A stretch of DNA of 64,000 nucleotides from Nostoc calcicola FACHB-3891 (GCF_014697355.1 NZ_JACJRQ010000013.1:124001-188000); one strand, 5' to 3'; shown: positions 43,445 through 53,520, numbered from the stretch's first letter. Made by a program: numbers and translations. Notes: generated from the letters alone by a model not told the origin.

Positions 43445-44287
43445 ATGGAGCCAATCATTGCTATAGTCCTAGCCCTTATAGGTTATGCCTTAGGTTCTGC
43501 AAAACTGATTAATCAAGGAAATGAAGCCCTAGTGGAACGCTTGGGGCGGTATCATCGGAAACTTAAACCAGGACTGAACTTTATTGTTCCCTTGGTGGAT
43601 CAAATTGTTATGGAAGATACCACGCGAGAGCAGTTTATTGATATCAAACCCCAGAATGTGATCACCAAAGATAATATTTATGTAGAAGTAGACGCGATTG
43701 TATACTGGAAGATTATAGATATCGAAAGAAGCTTTTACGCGATCGAAGATCTCCAAGGAGCATTGATACAGCTGGCCACAACCACGCTGCGGGAAATCAT
43801 CGCTCAAAATACCCTTGAGCAGACCAACGTCTCTAGGGCGGAGATGGACAAAGCTATCTTAGACCAGTTGAATGAAATAACGGCAGATTGGGGAGTGCAA
43901 ATTCTGCGGTTAGATCTTCAAAGAATTACTTTACCTGAGAGTGTACGTAAATCTAGGGAAGATGAGCAAGCTGCTGAAATCAAAAAACGGGCGCTGATTA
44001 AGGAAGCAGAAGGACAGAAGGAAGCGGCTATTCGCAAAGCAGAAGGAACTATGACTTCAGTTGAAATCATTGCGAGAGCCTTACGTGAAAATCCAGAAAG
44101 TAAGGAAATTTTGCGATACCTCGTGGCTCAAGATTACGTCAAGGCTAGCCAACAACTCGGCGAGAGCAGTAATGCCAAAATTGTGTTTGTAGACCCAGCT
44201 AATTCAACTGAAATGTTTCAGGAGTTAATTGCTGAGTCGGTAAATCACGAAGATCGCCCCAAAAACTCGGAAAACGGTACTACCTAA
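43445..44287 (+). CDS. SPFH/band-7 membrane protein (slipin/QmcA type)
   Basis: A 280-residue stomatin-like protein. An N-terminal membrane helix (IIAIVLALIGYALGSAKLI) is followed by the band-7 domain (VERLGRYHRKLKPGLNFIVP, KDNIYVEVDAIVYWKI, RSREDE/RKSREDEQAAEIKKRA) and a coiled coil. Such proteins form large membrane rings that organise proteases and membrane domains. The usual partner NfeD gene is not next to it. Its 3' end overlaps that of folP on the other strand by 4 bases. Confidence 0.9.
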   Translation: MEPIIAIVLALIGYALGSAKLINQGNEALVERLGRYHRKLKPGLNFIVPLVDQIVMEDTTREQFIDIKPQNVITKDNIYVEVDAIVYWKIIDIERSFYAIEDLQGALIQLATTTLREIIAQNTLEQTNVSRAEMDKAILDQLNEITADWGVQILRLDLQRITLPESVRKSREDEQAAEIKKRALIKEAEGQKEAAIRKAEGTMTSVEIIARALRENPESKEILRYLVAQDYVKASQQLGESSNAKIVFVDPANSTEMFQELIAESVNHEDRPKNSENGTT

Positions 44288-45144
44288 GAGTCACGCTGTG
44301 CGGGTTGTCGAAATATTGCATCGGCTACCAGGGAAACCTCGCGCATTTCTTGGACATCGTGAACTCTGAGGATATCAGCACCATTCACGATCGCAGCACA
44401 ACAAGCTGCTGCGGTTCCCCAAACTCGTGCTTTGGGATCTGGTTGATTGAGAATCCGACCAATGAAACTTTTACGAGATGCTCCTACTAAGATAGGACAG
44501 TTGAGTGCCCTCAGCGATCGCAGTTGCTGAAAAATTTCTAAATTTTGCTCATAATTCTTGGCAAAGCCAATACCAGGATCGATAATCACTTTATCCCGAT
44601 GGATGCCCGCAGCAGTTGCAGCCGCGATTTGATGCCGCAAAAAACTCAAAATCTCTGCCATCAAATCTTGATAATCGGTCATCTGTTGCATGGTTTGTGG
44701 TGTTCCCCGAATGTGCATTAAAATAATCGGCACACCCAAACTGGCGATCGTTGGCAACATTTCCGAGTCAAAGCTACCGCCAGAAATATCATTAATCATA
44801 TCTGCCCCAGCTTCTACAGATGCCCTTGCTACAGCAGCACGGGTAGTATCTACAGAAATCGGTACTGAAATTTCTCGTCTAAGAACCTGTAATACCGACA
44901 GTACCCGGTCTAGTTCCTCTTGGAGGGTTATTTGCTTTGCCCCTGGTCGAGTTGATTGACCACCCACATCGATAATGTCAGCGCCAGCAGCCACCAATGC
45001 TTGCGCCTGGACTAAAGCCGCAGAGGTGGTATTAAACTCACCTCCGTCACTAAAGCTATCAGGCGTTACATTCAAAATGCCCATCAAATAAGTCCGCTGT
45101 TCCCACTCGAAACAGCGTCCCCGGATTTTCAAGTTAGTTGGCAT
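44284..45144 (-). CDS. folP: dihydropteroate synthase
   Basis: A 286-residue TIM-barrel enzyme that joins p-aminobenzoate to the pterin in folate synthesis, the target of sulfonamides. It has GILNVTPDSFSDGG, DVGGQSTRPGA, DTTRAAVA, INDISGG and VGASRKSFIG. The stop overlaps the band-7 gene. It is upstream of nothing obvious; tpiA lies 133 bases away on the same strand but is transcribed first. Confidence 0.95.
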   Translation of the reverse strand: MPTNLKIRGRCFEWEQRTYLMGILNVTPDSFSDGGEFNTTSAALVQAQALVAAGADIIDVGGQSTRPGAKQITLQEELDRVLSVLQVLRREISVPISVDTTRAAVARASVEAGADMINDISGGSFDSEMLPTIASLGVPIILMHIRGTPQTMQQMTDYQDLMAEILSFLRHQIAAATAAGIHRDKVIIDPGIGFAKNYEQNLEIFQQLRSLRALNCPILVGASRKSFIGRILNQPDPKARVWGTAAACCAAIVNGADILRVHDVQEMREVSLVADAIFRQPAQRDS

Positions 45145-45154
45145 AAAAAAAAGT

Positions 45155-45200
45155 TACAAGTCAGAATTCAGAATTCAGAAGTCAGAATTCAGAATTCTGA
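45155..45200. repeat. STRR tract between tpiA and folP
   Basis: GTCAGAATTCAGAATTCAG units. No terminator is recognised in the 133-base gap. Confidence 0.7.
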
Positions 45201-45277
45201 AAGTTAAAAATCGAAGCTAGGGCTTGCGGTGATATTAGTCATTCCCATGCTCTGCATGGGAACGAGAAAAAAGCACA

Positions 45278-46009
45278 TTAGACTAACTTATAATTCACAA
45301 TCCGAGCGAAACTCTCAGCTTCGAGACTTGCTCCTCCCACTAAAACGCCATCAATTTCTGGTTGAGCCATGATTTCATCAATATTATTTGGCTTGACTGA
45401 GCCACCATATTGAATTGATACATTTGGATTACTCAATTCGCTACGAATTAAGCCAATTATGCGATTAGCTTCCACAGCTTCACAAGTATCACCAGTGCCA
45501 ATTGCCCAAATCGGTTCATAGGCTATCACCAAATTATTCTGATCGATATCTACCAAACCTTTGTCGAGTTGGAGACTAATCAGTGATTCAGTTTCTCCCT
45601 TATCTCGTTGCTCTTTAGTTTCGCCAACACAGAGAATAGGGGTCAAACCAAACCTTTGAGCTGTTCTCAGGCGCAGATTAACGGTGCCGTCCGTTTCACC
45701 GAAGTATTGGCGGCGTTCGCTATGACCGACAATCACAAAGCGCACGCCAATTTCTGTCAGCATCGGGGCAGAAATCTCACCTGTGTAGGCTCCATATTCT
45801 TCCCAATGGACATTTTGCGCTCCCAGTTGTATGCGACTACCATGTAAGTTACGGGACAAGCCGCTGAGGTCAGTGAAAGGAGGGCACAATAGTACTTCAC
45901 GTTCTTCAGGCGTTTCCTGTAAGTAGGGCAGAAATCCTCGTAAAAAGTCTTCGGACTCTGCCTGGGTTTTGTACATTTTCCAGTTACCGGCAATAACTAT
46001 TTTTCGCAC
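45278..46009 (-). CDS. tpiA: triosephosphate isomerase
   Basis: A 243-residue TIM of glycolysis and the Calvin cycle, interconverting dihydroxyacetone phosphate and glyceraldehyde 3-phosphate. Active-site Lys in GNWKMYK, His in [12 protein letters not shown] and Glu in [11 protein letters not shown], with the phosphate loop GGSVKPNN. Start at the GTG at 46009 (RKIVIAGNW), which matches the usual N-terminus; a TTG five codons earlier is also in frame. Confidence 0.95.
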   Translation of the reverse strand: MRKIVIAGNWKMYKTQAESEDFLRGFLPYLQETPEEREVLLCPPFTDLSGLSRNLHGSRIQLGAQNVHWEEYGAYTGEISAPMLTEIGVRFVIVGHSERRQYFGETDGTVNLRLRTAQRFGLTPILCVGETKEQRDKGETESLISLQLDKGLVDIDQNNLVIAYEPIWAIGTGDTCEAVEANRIIGLIRSELSNPNVSIQYGGSVKPNNIDEIMAQPEIDGVLVGGASLEAESFARIVNYKLV

Positions 46010-46424
46010 AGGTAATTTAGTCAAGATTCTAACGCTACTAGATGCATTTTTCAGTCTAGAACTTTTTTGGATGCAATCAGCATTTTAAACAAAAGCTTGA
46101 CCGACCTTCGGTCGAGGGAATAGGGAACAGGCAACAGGCAATGGTAAAGATTTTTGGTGAGACGCGGAAATTGTTGCCTGTTTCCTCGACCAGCCAACGG
46201 GTCAAAAGCCCCGCCCCCAAGGTGAGATTGCGTGGGGCGGGGTTTAAATCCCCGTCCCACGCCAACACTTATGCCTGTTGCCTGTTGCCTTTAATGCTTT
46301 TATTGCTACACGCATTGTGACAACTTTGACTAATAGGCAAGACTCCTCATTACCCGCTATTCCTCCCCACGCTACTAAGAGTCTTCTGGTGGGGACTCCT
46401 GCGACTCGTTGAAGTTTTGAAAAA
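46010..46424. other. gene-free stretch with inverted repeats
   Basis: AAAGCCCCGCCCC (about 46207) and GGGGCGGGGTTT (about 46235) face each other around 46208-46246. CAACAGGCAA/TTGCCTGTT units occur in both orientations at 46128-46140, 46172-46182 and 46272-46289. No gene. Confidence 0.55.
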
Positions 46425-49178
46425 CTACATAATATTTAATGGGTCTACGTCTATTGTCAAGCTCACAGATTGGGGACAAAGCGATCGCACTTGTTCCCAA
46501 TCTGGCAATTGTGGCAATTCATCAGGAGCAAATTTAATCAATATTTGCCAACGATAACGATTCGCTACTCGTAAAATACTGGCTGGTGCTGGCCCCAATA
46601 TCTCCAATTCTTCGTTTGCACTTAAAGCTGTAGCGATGATTTGGGCTGTATTCTGCACTTGAATGGGATCGAGACTACTCAAGCGCAATAAAATTAACCT
46701 TCCGTAGGGGGGATAATTCAAGGCTTGGCGCTGTTCTAATTCTGCCTGAGAAAAAGATTGATAATCGTGCGATCGCACTGCCTCAATTACTGCATGTTCT
46801 GAAGTATAAGTTTGTACAATAACTCTACCAGGATCGTCGCCTCTCCCAGCACGTCCAGCTACCTGAGTCAAGGTTTGAAATGCCCGTTCGCTAGCGCGAT
46901 AATCTGATAAGTTCAGCAACCCATCGGCGGCGACAACGCCCACAAGCGTCACCTGCGGTAAATCCAAACCTTTGGTGAGCATTTGCGTACCTACTAATAA
47001 ATCTGCTTCACCGTTGGCAAATTGCGTCAGTAAGGTACGGTGTGCGCCTTTGTTGCGGGTGGTATCGCTATCAAACCGAATTAAGCGTAATTGCGGAAAC
47101 TGTCGCGCTAGTTCCTGGGTGACTTTCTGAGTACCGCTACCGAAGAATTTCAGGTAAGGGGAACTGCAATCGGGGCAAAATTTGGGATGCGATCGCGTAT
47201 AGTTACAGTAATGACACCGCAATAATTCCGGCGCTCCCTCTTCGGTGTGGTGATATGCCAGGGACACGTCACAGTAGGGACATTCCAACACATACCCACA
47301 ACTGCGGCAAGATACAAAAGTACTGTGTCCCCGACGATGGATAAATAAAATTCCTTGCTGCTGTCTTTCTTTTAACTGTTGCAAAGCTTCTTGCAAGGAT
47401 CTACTAAATATAGAACGATTTCCCTGCTGCAACTCTTGGCGCATATCCACAATTTCTACTGGCGGTAGTGGGCGGGAATTGATGCGTTCGGGGAGGGAGA
47501 GGTAGTGAGTGGGGAGTGAGGAGTTAGGAGTTAGGAGTGAGGAGTTAGGAGTTAGGAGTGAGGAGTTAGGAGTTAGGGATTCTTCCCCTGCTTCCCCTGC
47601 CCCTCTACCCCTCATCTCGCTGACACTGAGCCAACTTTCCAAGGAAGGGGTAGCGGAACCTAAAACTAGGGGGCAATTTTCTAATTCGGCTCGCCATTGG
47701 GCGACGGTGCGGGCGTGGTAGGTGGGGATGGGTGAGTCTTGCTTGAAGCTGCTGTCGTGTTCTTCGTCTAATATGATTAAACCCAAGTTGGGCAAAGGGG
47801 CGAAAATGGCGCTGCGGGTGCCGATGACGACTTGGGGTTCTCCAGTGAGCATTTGTCGCCAGGTGTCGTAACGTTCACCGTCTGAGAGGGCGCTGTGATA
47901 TACGCTCACTTTATTGCCAAAGCGGGCGCGAAAACGATCGGTTAGTTGGGGTGTGAGTCCAATTTCTGGGACTAAAACCAGGGCGGATTTGCCGACTTTC
48001 AGTAGAGGAGCGATCGCTTGCAAATATACTTCGGTTTTTCCGGAACCTGTCACCCCATGCAATAAAATTTGAGCAAATCCATTTAATGATTCGATTGTTG
48101 CTAGGGCGCTGGCTTGGGCTGAATTTAACGTTTTTGGTCGATCTTGAGCTAATGTCGGGCTTTGTTCTGTTCGCAATACTTCCCGTTCTTCGATGACGAT
48201 GTAACCCTTTTGTGCTAGGGTCTTCAAAATAGAGGAACTCGCGTTGCAAATTTGCAATAATTCACTTTGCCACAACTCCCCACCACGCCGCCGCAAGACT
48301 TCCAGAATTTCTCGTTGGCGAGTTGTTAATTCACGATCGAGTGTACTCCCCACTAGCGTCACTGATTTTTCAAATTTCGGTTTAGTCAGTTGGGGCGGTT
48401 CTAAGTAACTTTCTACTAAACCTCGTCGCAATAGTTCGCGGACTCCCTGGTAAGCTCGTTGGACTTGATTTTGTAAGTACCGAAAGCTATAATCACCGTC
48501 TGTTTGTTGCTGTAGGAGTTGGAGAATTTTATCAGCATCTTTATTGTTAACTTTCGCTACTAAACTTTGAAAGCTTAATAAAGCCAAAATTTTAATCAAA
48601 TAATTATTTTCGATTGTATTGAGTAAATAAAACTGAATTAGGCAAGAATAAGCTTGAGGAATCACACGTATCAAAGGTGTATCTAACCAAGCATTAATAT
48701 TAGTGTTAGTAGACACTGCTGCACCGGCCACAGTTAAGCGGATGCGACGCTGCGATCGCCCCAATAATCCTGGTGGTAGTGCTGTACGTATTACCTGAAT
48801 CATTTGTGTGTAGTAATACTGCGATACCCGTTCCATCAGAGTCCAGTAACTATCGCGGAAAAATTTCTTTTGAATAACATCTTCCACATCCCGAATTTTT
48901 TCTAGCGGTAAGTCTGCTGGAGGTTTGAAAAGCAATCTAATGGCTACTCCTGTTAGGTATTGTGCGCCAAATGGCACATTCAAAATATCTCCAGGTTTTA
49001 CTTCTAACCCAGCTGGCGATCGATATACATATAGATTTCCACCTTTTTCTACTTCTGTTGCACTTCCTGGACAGTCCACCAGTACTTCAACCCAACGATT
49101 AACAGTTGCACCTGACTGGTAATATTCCCCAGGTTCTGCTACTACTAAAGAAGATAAATTTACGTCATTAATATACAT
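46425..49178 (-). CDS. priA: replication restart helicase PriA (primosomal protein N')
   Basis: A 917-residue 3'-5' helicase that reloads the replisome at stalled forks. It has an N-terminal DNA-binding domain, winged helix, Walker A GVTGSGKTEVY, DEEHDSSFKQ, the zinc Cys pairs (CRSCG, CPYCD, CHYC, CPDC) and the C-terminal helicase domain (VGTQMLTKGLD; GRAGRGDDPG). After SATPSLES a 45-residue loop (RGRGAGEAGEESLTPNSS and repeats of LLTPNSS) is coded by the STRR tract at 47505-47585. It makes the protein longer than usual. The insert lies between helicase lobes and keeps the frame. Confidence 0.95.
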   Translation of the reverse strand: MYINDVNLSSLVVAEPGEYYQSGATVNRWVEVLVDCPGSATEVEKGGNLYVYRSPAGLEVKPGDILNVPFGAQYLTGVAIRLLFKPPADLPLEKIRDVEDVIQKKFFRDSYWTLMERVSQYYYTQMIQVIRTALPPGLLGRSQRRIRLTVAGAAVSTNTNINAWLDTPLIRVIPQAYSCLIQFYLLNTIENNYLIKILALLSFQSLVAKVNNKDADKILQLLQQQTDGDYSFRYLQNQVQRAYQGVRELLRRGLVESYLEPPQLTKPKFEKSVTLVGSTLDRELTTRQREILEVLRRRGGELWQSELLQICNASSSILKTLAQKGYIVIEEREVLRTEQSPTLAQDRPKTLNSAQASALATIESLNGFAQILLHGVTGSGKTEVYLQAIAPLLKVGKSALVLVPEIGLTPQLTDRFRARFGNKVSVYHSALSDGERYDTWRQMLTGEPQVVIGTRSAIFAPLPNLGLIILDEEHDSSFKQDSPIPTYHARTVAQWRAELENCPLVLGSATPSLESWLSVSEMRGRGAGEAGEESLTPNSSLLTPNSSLLTPNSSLPTHYLSLPERINSRPLPPVEIVDMRQELQQGNRSIFSRSLQEALQQLKERQQQGILFIHRRGHSTFVSCRSCGYVLECPYCDVSLAYHHTEEGAPELLRCHYCNYTRSHPKFCPDCSSPYLKFFGSGTQKVTQELARQFPQLRLIRFDSDTTRNKGAHRTLLTQFANGEADLLVGTQMLTKGLDLPQVTLVGVVAADGLLNLSDYRASERAFQTLTQVAGRAGRGDDPGRVIVQTYTSEHAVIEAVRSHDYQSFSQAELEQRQALNYPPYGRLILLRLSSLDPIQVQNTAQIIATALSANEELEILGPAPASILRVANRYRWQILIKFAPDELPQLPDWEQVRSLCPQSVSLTIDVDPLNIM
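47505..47585. repeat. STRR tract inside priA
   Basis: GAGTTAG and GAGTGAG 7-base units as in the gaps between genes; translated on the minus strand as LTPNSS repeats because three 7-base units make seven codons. Confidence 0.85.
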
Positions 49179-49963
49179 AGTTGCTGACTTTATAGTTAGA
49201 TATTTTACCCACCTGATTTCTGAATAACTAAACTCTAACTTTTTGCTTTCTTAGACATAAATGGTATTTCTCAATACTGTTATTCCTCATAATACTTGAT
49301 AAGTTTCCTCTTATGTAATCTACTAGACAAATTCGTATCAACTTTACATGCAATAAATATCTGGGGTTCTCTATACAAATAAAAGCATTTTGGCTATTGC
49401 TGCAAAAGTTGCTCTATCTACTAAATAGGGAGTAGCCTTTTTCCGCCTATCGATAGATATTCAACCCTTTATGCATATGAGATGCTTTTATACAAATAAG
49501 AATATCCCGAAATTAAGCTGCCATCATTGTAATTTGTATCATCAGGGTAACTTAAAATCGGGAATGCATAACCCCAACACCAGGTTTTCGTTTTATCCAG
49601 TGATTTCCAGCACCTAGACATTAAAAATATTTAGAAAGATATATGAAGATTTAAGAAATCTGGATAGTTAGCTGAGATTTTTATATTTGTTAAGTTGAGA
49701 AAGTTTGAGGGGGTTTGACATATTTGGTAATTAAGAAAAAAATGAAGAATATATCTGTTGTCAGCCTGAGAAGCAAGTTTTGTTGGGTACCAAGGCCAGT
49801 TACGTTATAGCTTGTATCTAACTGTAACCCTTATTTAGTAGGTACTAGCAATTTTTATTCCTGAAGAGAAATTAGCATAAGCTTGTATTCGGCTATATAA
49901 ACGGGTGCATTCTTGCCTTAGGGAAAACTACCAAGCCTCAAACGAGTAGCTGTAACTAAAATT
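49179..49963. promoter_or_regulatory. long leader region between priA and the sigma factor gene
   Basis: A 785-base AT-rich region with no open frame and no STRR tract, unlike other gaps here. It should hold the priA promoter (leftward) and sigma gene promoters (rightward). TATATAAACGGG near 49893 is a possible -10 region of the latter. No regulator site is certain. Confidence 0.5.
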
Positions 49964-51136
49964 ATGTACCAAACAAAGCAACAATCCCTAAAGGAAACTA
50001 TGAATATTGTTGAATTGGGAAAAATGGAAATACTGGAGAATACTGCTGATAGTGAAGAACTATTACTGGAGAATTTAGATGCAGTAGCCGATGAAGAGCC
50101 TCCGATTTTAGTAGAAAATTTGGAATCGGAGGAACGGGATGGAGATGAAATGGCGGCGGCTCGTCCTTCGGGATACAATAAGACCGAACATGATGATGCT
50201 GTGGGCGCGTTTTTTAAGGAAATGGCGCGTTATCCGCTGCTAAAACCTGATGAAGAGGTGGAGTTAGCACGGCGAGTTAGATTTCTTGAAGAAATTAGGG
50301 AATTACAAGCTACTTTACAGTCAAAATTGGGACAGGAACCTAGCAAGTTAGAAGTAGCTTCTGAGCTAGAAATGACAGAAAAGCAATTAGAAAGTCGCTT
50401 ATATCAAGGTAGAGTAGCGAAACGTAAAATGATTCGCTCGAATCTGAGATTAGTAGTTTCTATTGCGAAGCGATACCTGAATCGGGGAGTACCTTTTCTG
50501 GATTTAATTCAGGAAGGAGCAATGGGTTTAAATCGCGCTACAGAAAAGTTCGATCCGGATAAAGGATATAAGTTTTCTACTTACGCCTATTGGTGGATTA
50601 GACAAGCCATTACTAGAGCGATCGCTAATGATGCGCGAACAATCAGGCTACCAATTCATATTGTTGAAAAACTTAACAAACTCAAAAAAGCACAACGAGA
50701 ACTCAAGCAAAAACTCTGTCGTAATCCTTCCGAAGGTGAAATGGCGGAAGCTTTAGAAATTAGTGTCCAACAACTACGTCAACTACAACAATTACGCCGT
50801 CAAGCACTTTCTCTCAACCACCGTGTTGGTAAAGAAGAAGACACAGAATTGATGGATTTGTTAGAAGACGAAGATAACCTATCTCCAGAAGCAAAAATGA
50901 ACGAAAACATGATGCGTCAGGAGATTTGGGAAGTATTGGGTGACGTGTTAACTCCACGGGAAAAAGACGTAATTTCTTTGCGGTATGGTTTGACAACTAG
51001 CGAACCCTGTACTTTGGAAGAAGTTGGCAATATGTTCAATCTTTCCCGTGAGCGGGTGCGACAAATTCAAAGTAAAGCCATGCGAAAATTGCGGCGTCCC
51101 CACATAGCCAAACGGTTAAAAGGTTGGTTGATCTAA
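49964..51136 (+). CDS. sigC: group 2 RNA polymerase sigma factor (SigC-like)
   Basis: A 390-residue sigma-70 family protein. After an acidic 80-residue leader comes region 1.2 (DDAVGAFFKEMARYPLLKPDEE), region 2 (NLRLVVSIAKRYLNRGVPFLDLIQEG, YAYWWIRQAITRAIA), region 3 and region 4 (TLEEVGNMFNLSRERVRQI). The 1.2 wording and the acidic leader fit SigC of heterocyst-forming cyanobacteria better than SigA or SigB. Non-essential sigma factors redirect transcription under nutrient or carbon stress. The exact paralogue (SigC against others) needs a tree. Confidence 0.88.
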   Translation: MYQTKQQSLKETMNIVELGKMEILENTADSEELLLENLDAVADEEPPILVENLESEERDGDEMAAARPSGYNKTEHDDAVGAFFKEMARYPLLKPDEEVELARRVRFLEEIRELQATLQSKLGQEPSKLEVASELEMTEKQLESRLYQGRVAKRKMIRSNLRLVVSIAKRYLNRGVPFLDLIQEGAMGLNRATEKFDPDKGYKFSTYAYWWIRQAITRAIANDARTIRLPIHIVEKLNKLKKAQRELKQKLCRNPSEGEMAEALEISVQQLRQLQQLRRQALSLNHRVGKEEDTELMDLLEDEDNLSPEAKMNENMMRQEIWEVLGDVLTPREKDVISLRYGLTTSEPCTLEEVGNMFNLSRERVRQIQSKAMRKLRRPHIAKRLKGWLI

Positions 51137-51432
51137 CAATTTTACCCGATAATTAAGACTTAATACCAAATTAGGATAAATAGTATTGTTTGAGATTCCT
51201 GGAACTGTCTTGAGTAAAGACATTCAATCCAAAATCCAAAATCTAAAATCCCAAATTGGTATGATACCTGACCTCATTATCTCTCATCGCGAAACATTTT
51301 TTGAGCGGGGGCGATCGCCACTGCAAAAAACCGGGTGTTTTGTACCTTTTTTCGGCTTTTCTTTAGTGATTAATCAAAAAAATTGCACAGTTGACTATAG
51401 ACTATGGACTATGAACTATGGACTATAGACTA
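51137..51432. other. gene-free stretch with 9-base repeats
   Basis: ATCCAAAATCTAAAATCCC (51226-51252) and GACTATAGACTATGGACTATGAACT units (51384-51430) are present. A GGGGGCGATCGC HIP1 site lies at 51308-51317. No gene. Confidence 0.5.
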
Positions 51433-51924
51433 ATGACTGCGAGTAGCAATTTGATTGTGCGTTTTGCCGAGCCAGCTGATTACAGCGTACTGTTTAAATT
51501 AATTGAAGGGCTTGCTGAGTATGAAAAATTATCTCACGCTGTCACCGGCAATGCTCTAGCACTTAAGGAACATTTATTTGGTTCCCACAGATATATAGAA
51601 GCAATACTAGCAGAATCTGGCAGTCAAGCTGTTGGGTTTGCCCTATTCTTTCATAATTATTCAACATTTCTCACCAAGCCAGGAATTTATTTAGAAGATT
51701 TATTTGTTTTACCAGAATATCGCAGGCAAGGTATTGGTAGAGCTATCCTGACTAAAGTAGCCCAAATAGCCGTAGAACGTAATTGTGGACGGTTAGAATG
51801 GAGTGTGTTGGATTGGAATGAATCAGCCCAAGAATTTTACCGTAGCATGGGAGCATCTATATTAGATGATTGGCGAATTTGTCGTGTAACAGAAGATGCA
51901 CTGAATAAGTTAGGCGCTGTGTAA
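51433..51924 (+). CDS. GNAT family N-acetyltransferase (spermidine/thialysine acetyltransferase-like)
   Basis: A 163-residue GNAT protein. The acetyl-CoA loop is YLEDLFVLPEYRRQGIGRAIL (key part RRQGIG), followed by LEWSVLDWNESAQEFYRSMGA, wording shared with the SSAT/thialysine acetyltransferase group. Start at the ATG at 51433; a start 5 codons earlier lies in the GACTATGG repeat. The substrate is not established. Confidence 0.85.
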   Translation: MTASSNLIVRFAEPADYSVLFKLIEGLAEYEKLSHAVTGNALALKEHLFGSHRYIEAILAESGSQAVGFALFFHNYSTFLTKPGIYLEDLFVLPEYRRQGIGRAILTKVAQIAVERNCGRLEWSVLDWNESAQEFYRSMGASILDDWRICRVTEDALNKLGAV

Positions 51925-52133
51925 AAATCAAATTATTGTAGGGGAGCCAGTCGTGTGGGTGGGTTTCCCCACTTGAGCGTTAGCGTAGCGGTAGCGACGC
52001 AGGAGTGTCACTGGCGTTGTGTTAGGCGCATATTGCGATATGATTTGTCACGAAGAATATGACATCAGCGCCTAAGGCACCATGTTCTGTAGCGGTGCGT
52101 TAACCTACGGTGTAACACACCCTACTAGCTCCT
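51925..52133. other. short gap before xisH
   Basis: A GCGTTAGCGTAGCGGTAGCGACGCAGGAGTGTC-type dispersed repeat and two copies of a TAGGCGC.../...AGCGCCTAAGG inverted pair (about 52023-52078) are seen. No gene. Confidence 0.45.
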
Positions 52134-52544
52134 ATGGCAAAAGATAAATTTCATAATATTGTAAGAAATGCTTTAGAAAAAGACGGCTGGAAGATTACGG
52201 CTGATCCTTATGAAATTAATGTGGATGATGTAGATTTTGAGATTGATTTAGCAGCAGAGCAACTTTTAGGAGCAGAGCGAGAAGGACAAAAAATAGCAGT
52301 GGAAATTAAAAGTTTTATTAGCCCATCGAATGTTTCAGAGTTTCATACAGCCTTGGGACAGTTTTTAAACTATCGAGATGCATTAGATAAAATTGAACCA
52401 GATCGCAAACTTTATTTAGCTGTTCGTGTACCGATTTATGAAACTTTTTTTCAACGAAAATTTATTACATCGGCAATTGCAAAATATCAATTACGATTGA
52501 TAATTTACGATGTACAAGAGGAGGTTATTCGTCAATGGCTGTAG
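52134..52544 (+). CDS. xisH: XisH family protein
   Basis: A 136-residue protein of the XisH family, first known as one of the factors controlling excision of the fdxN element in Anabaena heterocysts. It starts with AKDKFHNIVRNALEKDGWKIT and contains an Asp followed by EIK (FEIDLAAEQ...IAVEIKSF), the arrangement of a PD-(D/E)XK nuclease. No recombinase gene or fdxN element is seen. The gene overlaps xisI by 10 bases, so they are translated together. Confidence 0.92.
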   Translation: MAKDKFHNIVRNALEKDGWKITADPYEINVDDVDFEIDLAAEQLLGAEREGQKIAVEIKSFISPSNVSEFHTALGQFLNYRDALDKIEPDRKLYLAVRVPIYETFFQRKFITSAIAKYQLRLIIYDVQEEVIRQWL

Positions 52545-52873
52545 AAAAATACCGACAATATATTCGACATCTTCTTTCGGAACGGCAAAAGCGCGCTTCG
52601 ATGTCACGAAATGCCGAAGAGTATGAGGTGCAAACAATTTTTGACGAGCAGCAAGATCACTATCAATTACTTTATGTTGGCTGGCGTGGAAATAAACGCG
52701 ATTTTGGCTGTATCTTACATCTTGATATTAAAGATGGGAAAATATGGATTCAACACGATGGCACAGAAGAAGGAATTGCCAATCGATTGGTTGAAATGGG
52801 AGTACCAAAACAAGATATTATTTTAGCATTTCACGAACCTTACATACGTCAGTTTACAAATTTTGGAAGTTAA
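52535..52873 (+). CDS. xisI: XisI family protein
   Basis: A 112-residue partner of XisH. Family wording VEKYRQYIRHLL, HYQLLYVGW, DIKDGKIWIQHDGTEEGIA and LVEMGVPKQDIILAFH is all present. XisI-XisH pairs are common in cyanobacterial genomes far from any excised element. The pair could be a toxin-antitoxin-like or DNA-handling module, but this is inference. Confidence 0.93.
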   Translation: MAVEKYRQYIRHLLSERQKRASMSRNAEEYEVQTIFDEQQDHYQLLYVGWRGNKRDFGCILHLDIKDGKIWIQHDGTEEGIANRLVEMGVPKQDIILAFHEPYIRQFTNFGS

Positions 52874-53055
52874 GAAATATTGTAGAACGCAAAATAAATA
52901 ATGTAGAGCTTGATGAGCATAGCAGCCAATAATCTGCAATTAAAAAAATTTTAAGGCTAAGTTTGACAGCTTGTCATTTGACTATGGCAGCGGCTCAACT
53001 GACAATTATGGAGGATATTCCAACGAATCAGCCGTTATTGCAGAGGGAACACGAA

Positions 53056-53391
53056 ATGAAAAAAATTATTACAGTCATGCTGTTAGGCATAGCAATCTTC
53101 ACCTTTGCCTTCAGTAGTCCAGCTTTAGCCGCAGATACTGCTAGTGGAGCTAAATTATTTAGTGGTAATTGTGCTTCTTGTCATGCGGGTGGCAAGAATT
53201 TAGTGAAAGCAGAAAAAAGCCTGAAGAAGGACGCTTTGGAAAAGTATGACATGTACTCAGCAGAGGCGATTATTGCTCAAGTTACAAACGGTAAAGCTGC
53301 CATGCCTGCTTTTGGCAAACGTTTAAAGCCTGAGCAGATTGAAAATGTTGCTGCTTATGTACTTGAGCAAGCAGATAAAGGTTGGAAGTAA
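53056..53391 (+). CDS. petJ: cytochrome c6
   Basis: A 111-residue precursor of the thylakoid-lumen electron carrier between cytochrome b6f and photosystem I. The signal peptide is [20 protein letters not shown] with cleavage after ALA-A. The mature part has the haem site CASCH and the axial Met in [11 protein letters not shown]. Start at 53056 because GAGGGAACACGAA precedes this ATG; the longer upstream frame is not signal-like. It is usually induced when copper is short and plastocyanin is absent. A terminator follows. Confidence 0.95.
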   Translation: MKKIITVMLLGIAIFTFAFSSPALAADTASGAKLFSGNCASCHAGGKNLVKAEKSLKKDALEKYDMYSAEAIIAQVTNGKAAMPAFGKRLKPEQIENVAAYVLEQADKGWK

Positions 53392-53520
53392 AAGTGAAAT
53401 GCTCAGTATTCAGAATTCAGAACTCAGAATTCAAAAGTAAAAGAGTCTTCATATCTGGCTTGAAATCTGAGGTTCCGTACTTCATTTAGTTGCAAAATAC
53501 TGTAATTTCAAAGATTAATA

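Noticed and set aside
49814..49827. NtcA-like site upstream of the sigma factor gene
   Set aside because: GTA-N8-TAA differs from GTA-N8-TAC and no properly spaced TAN3T box follows.
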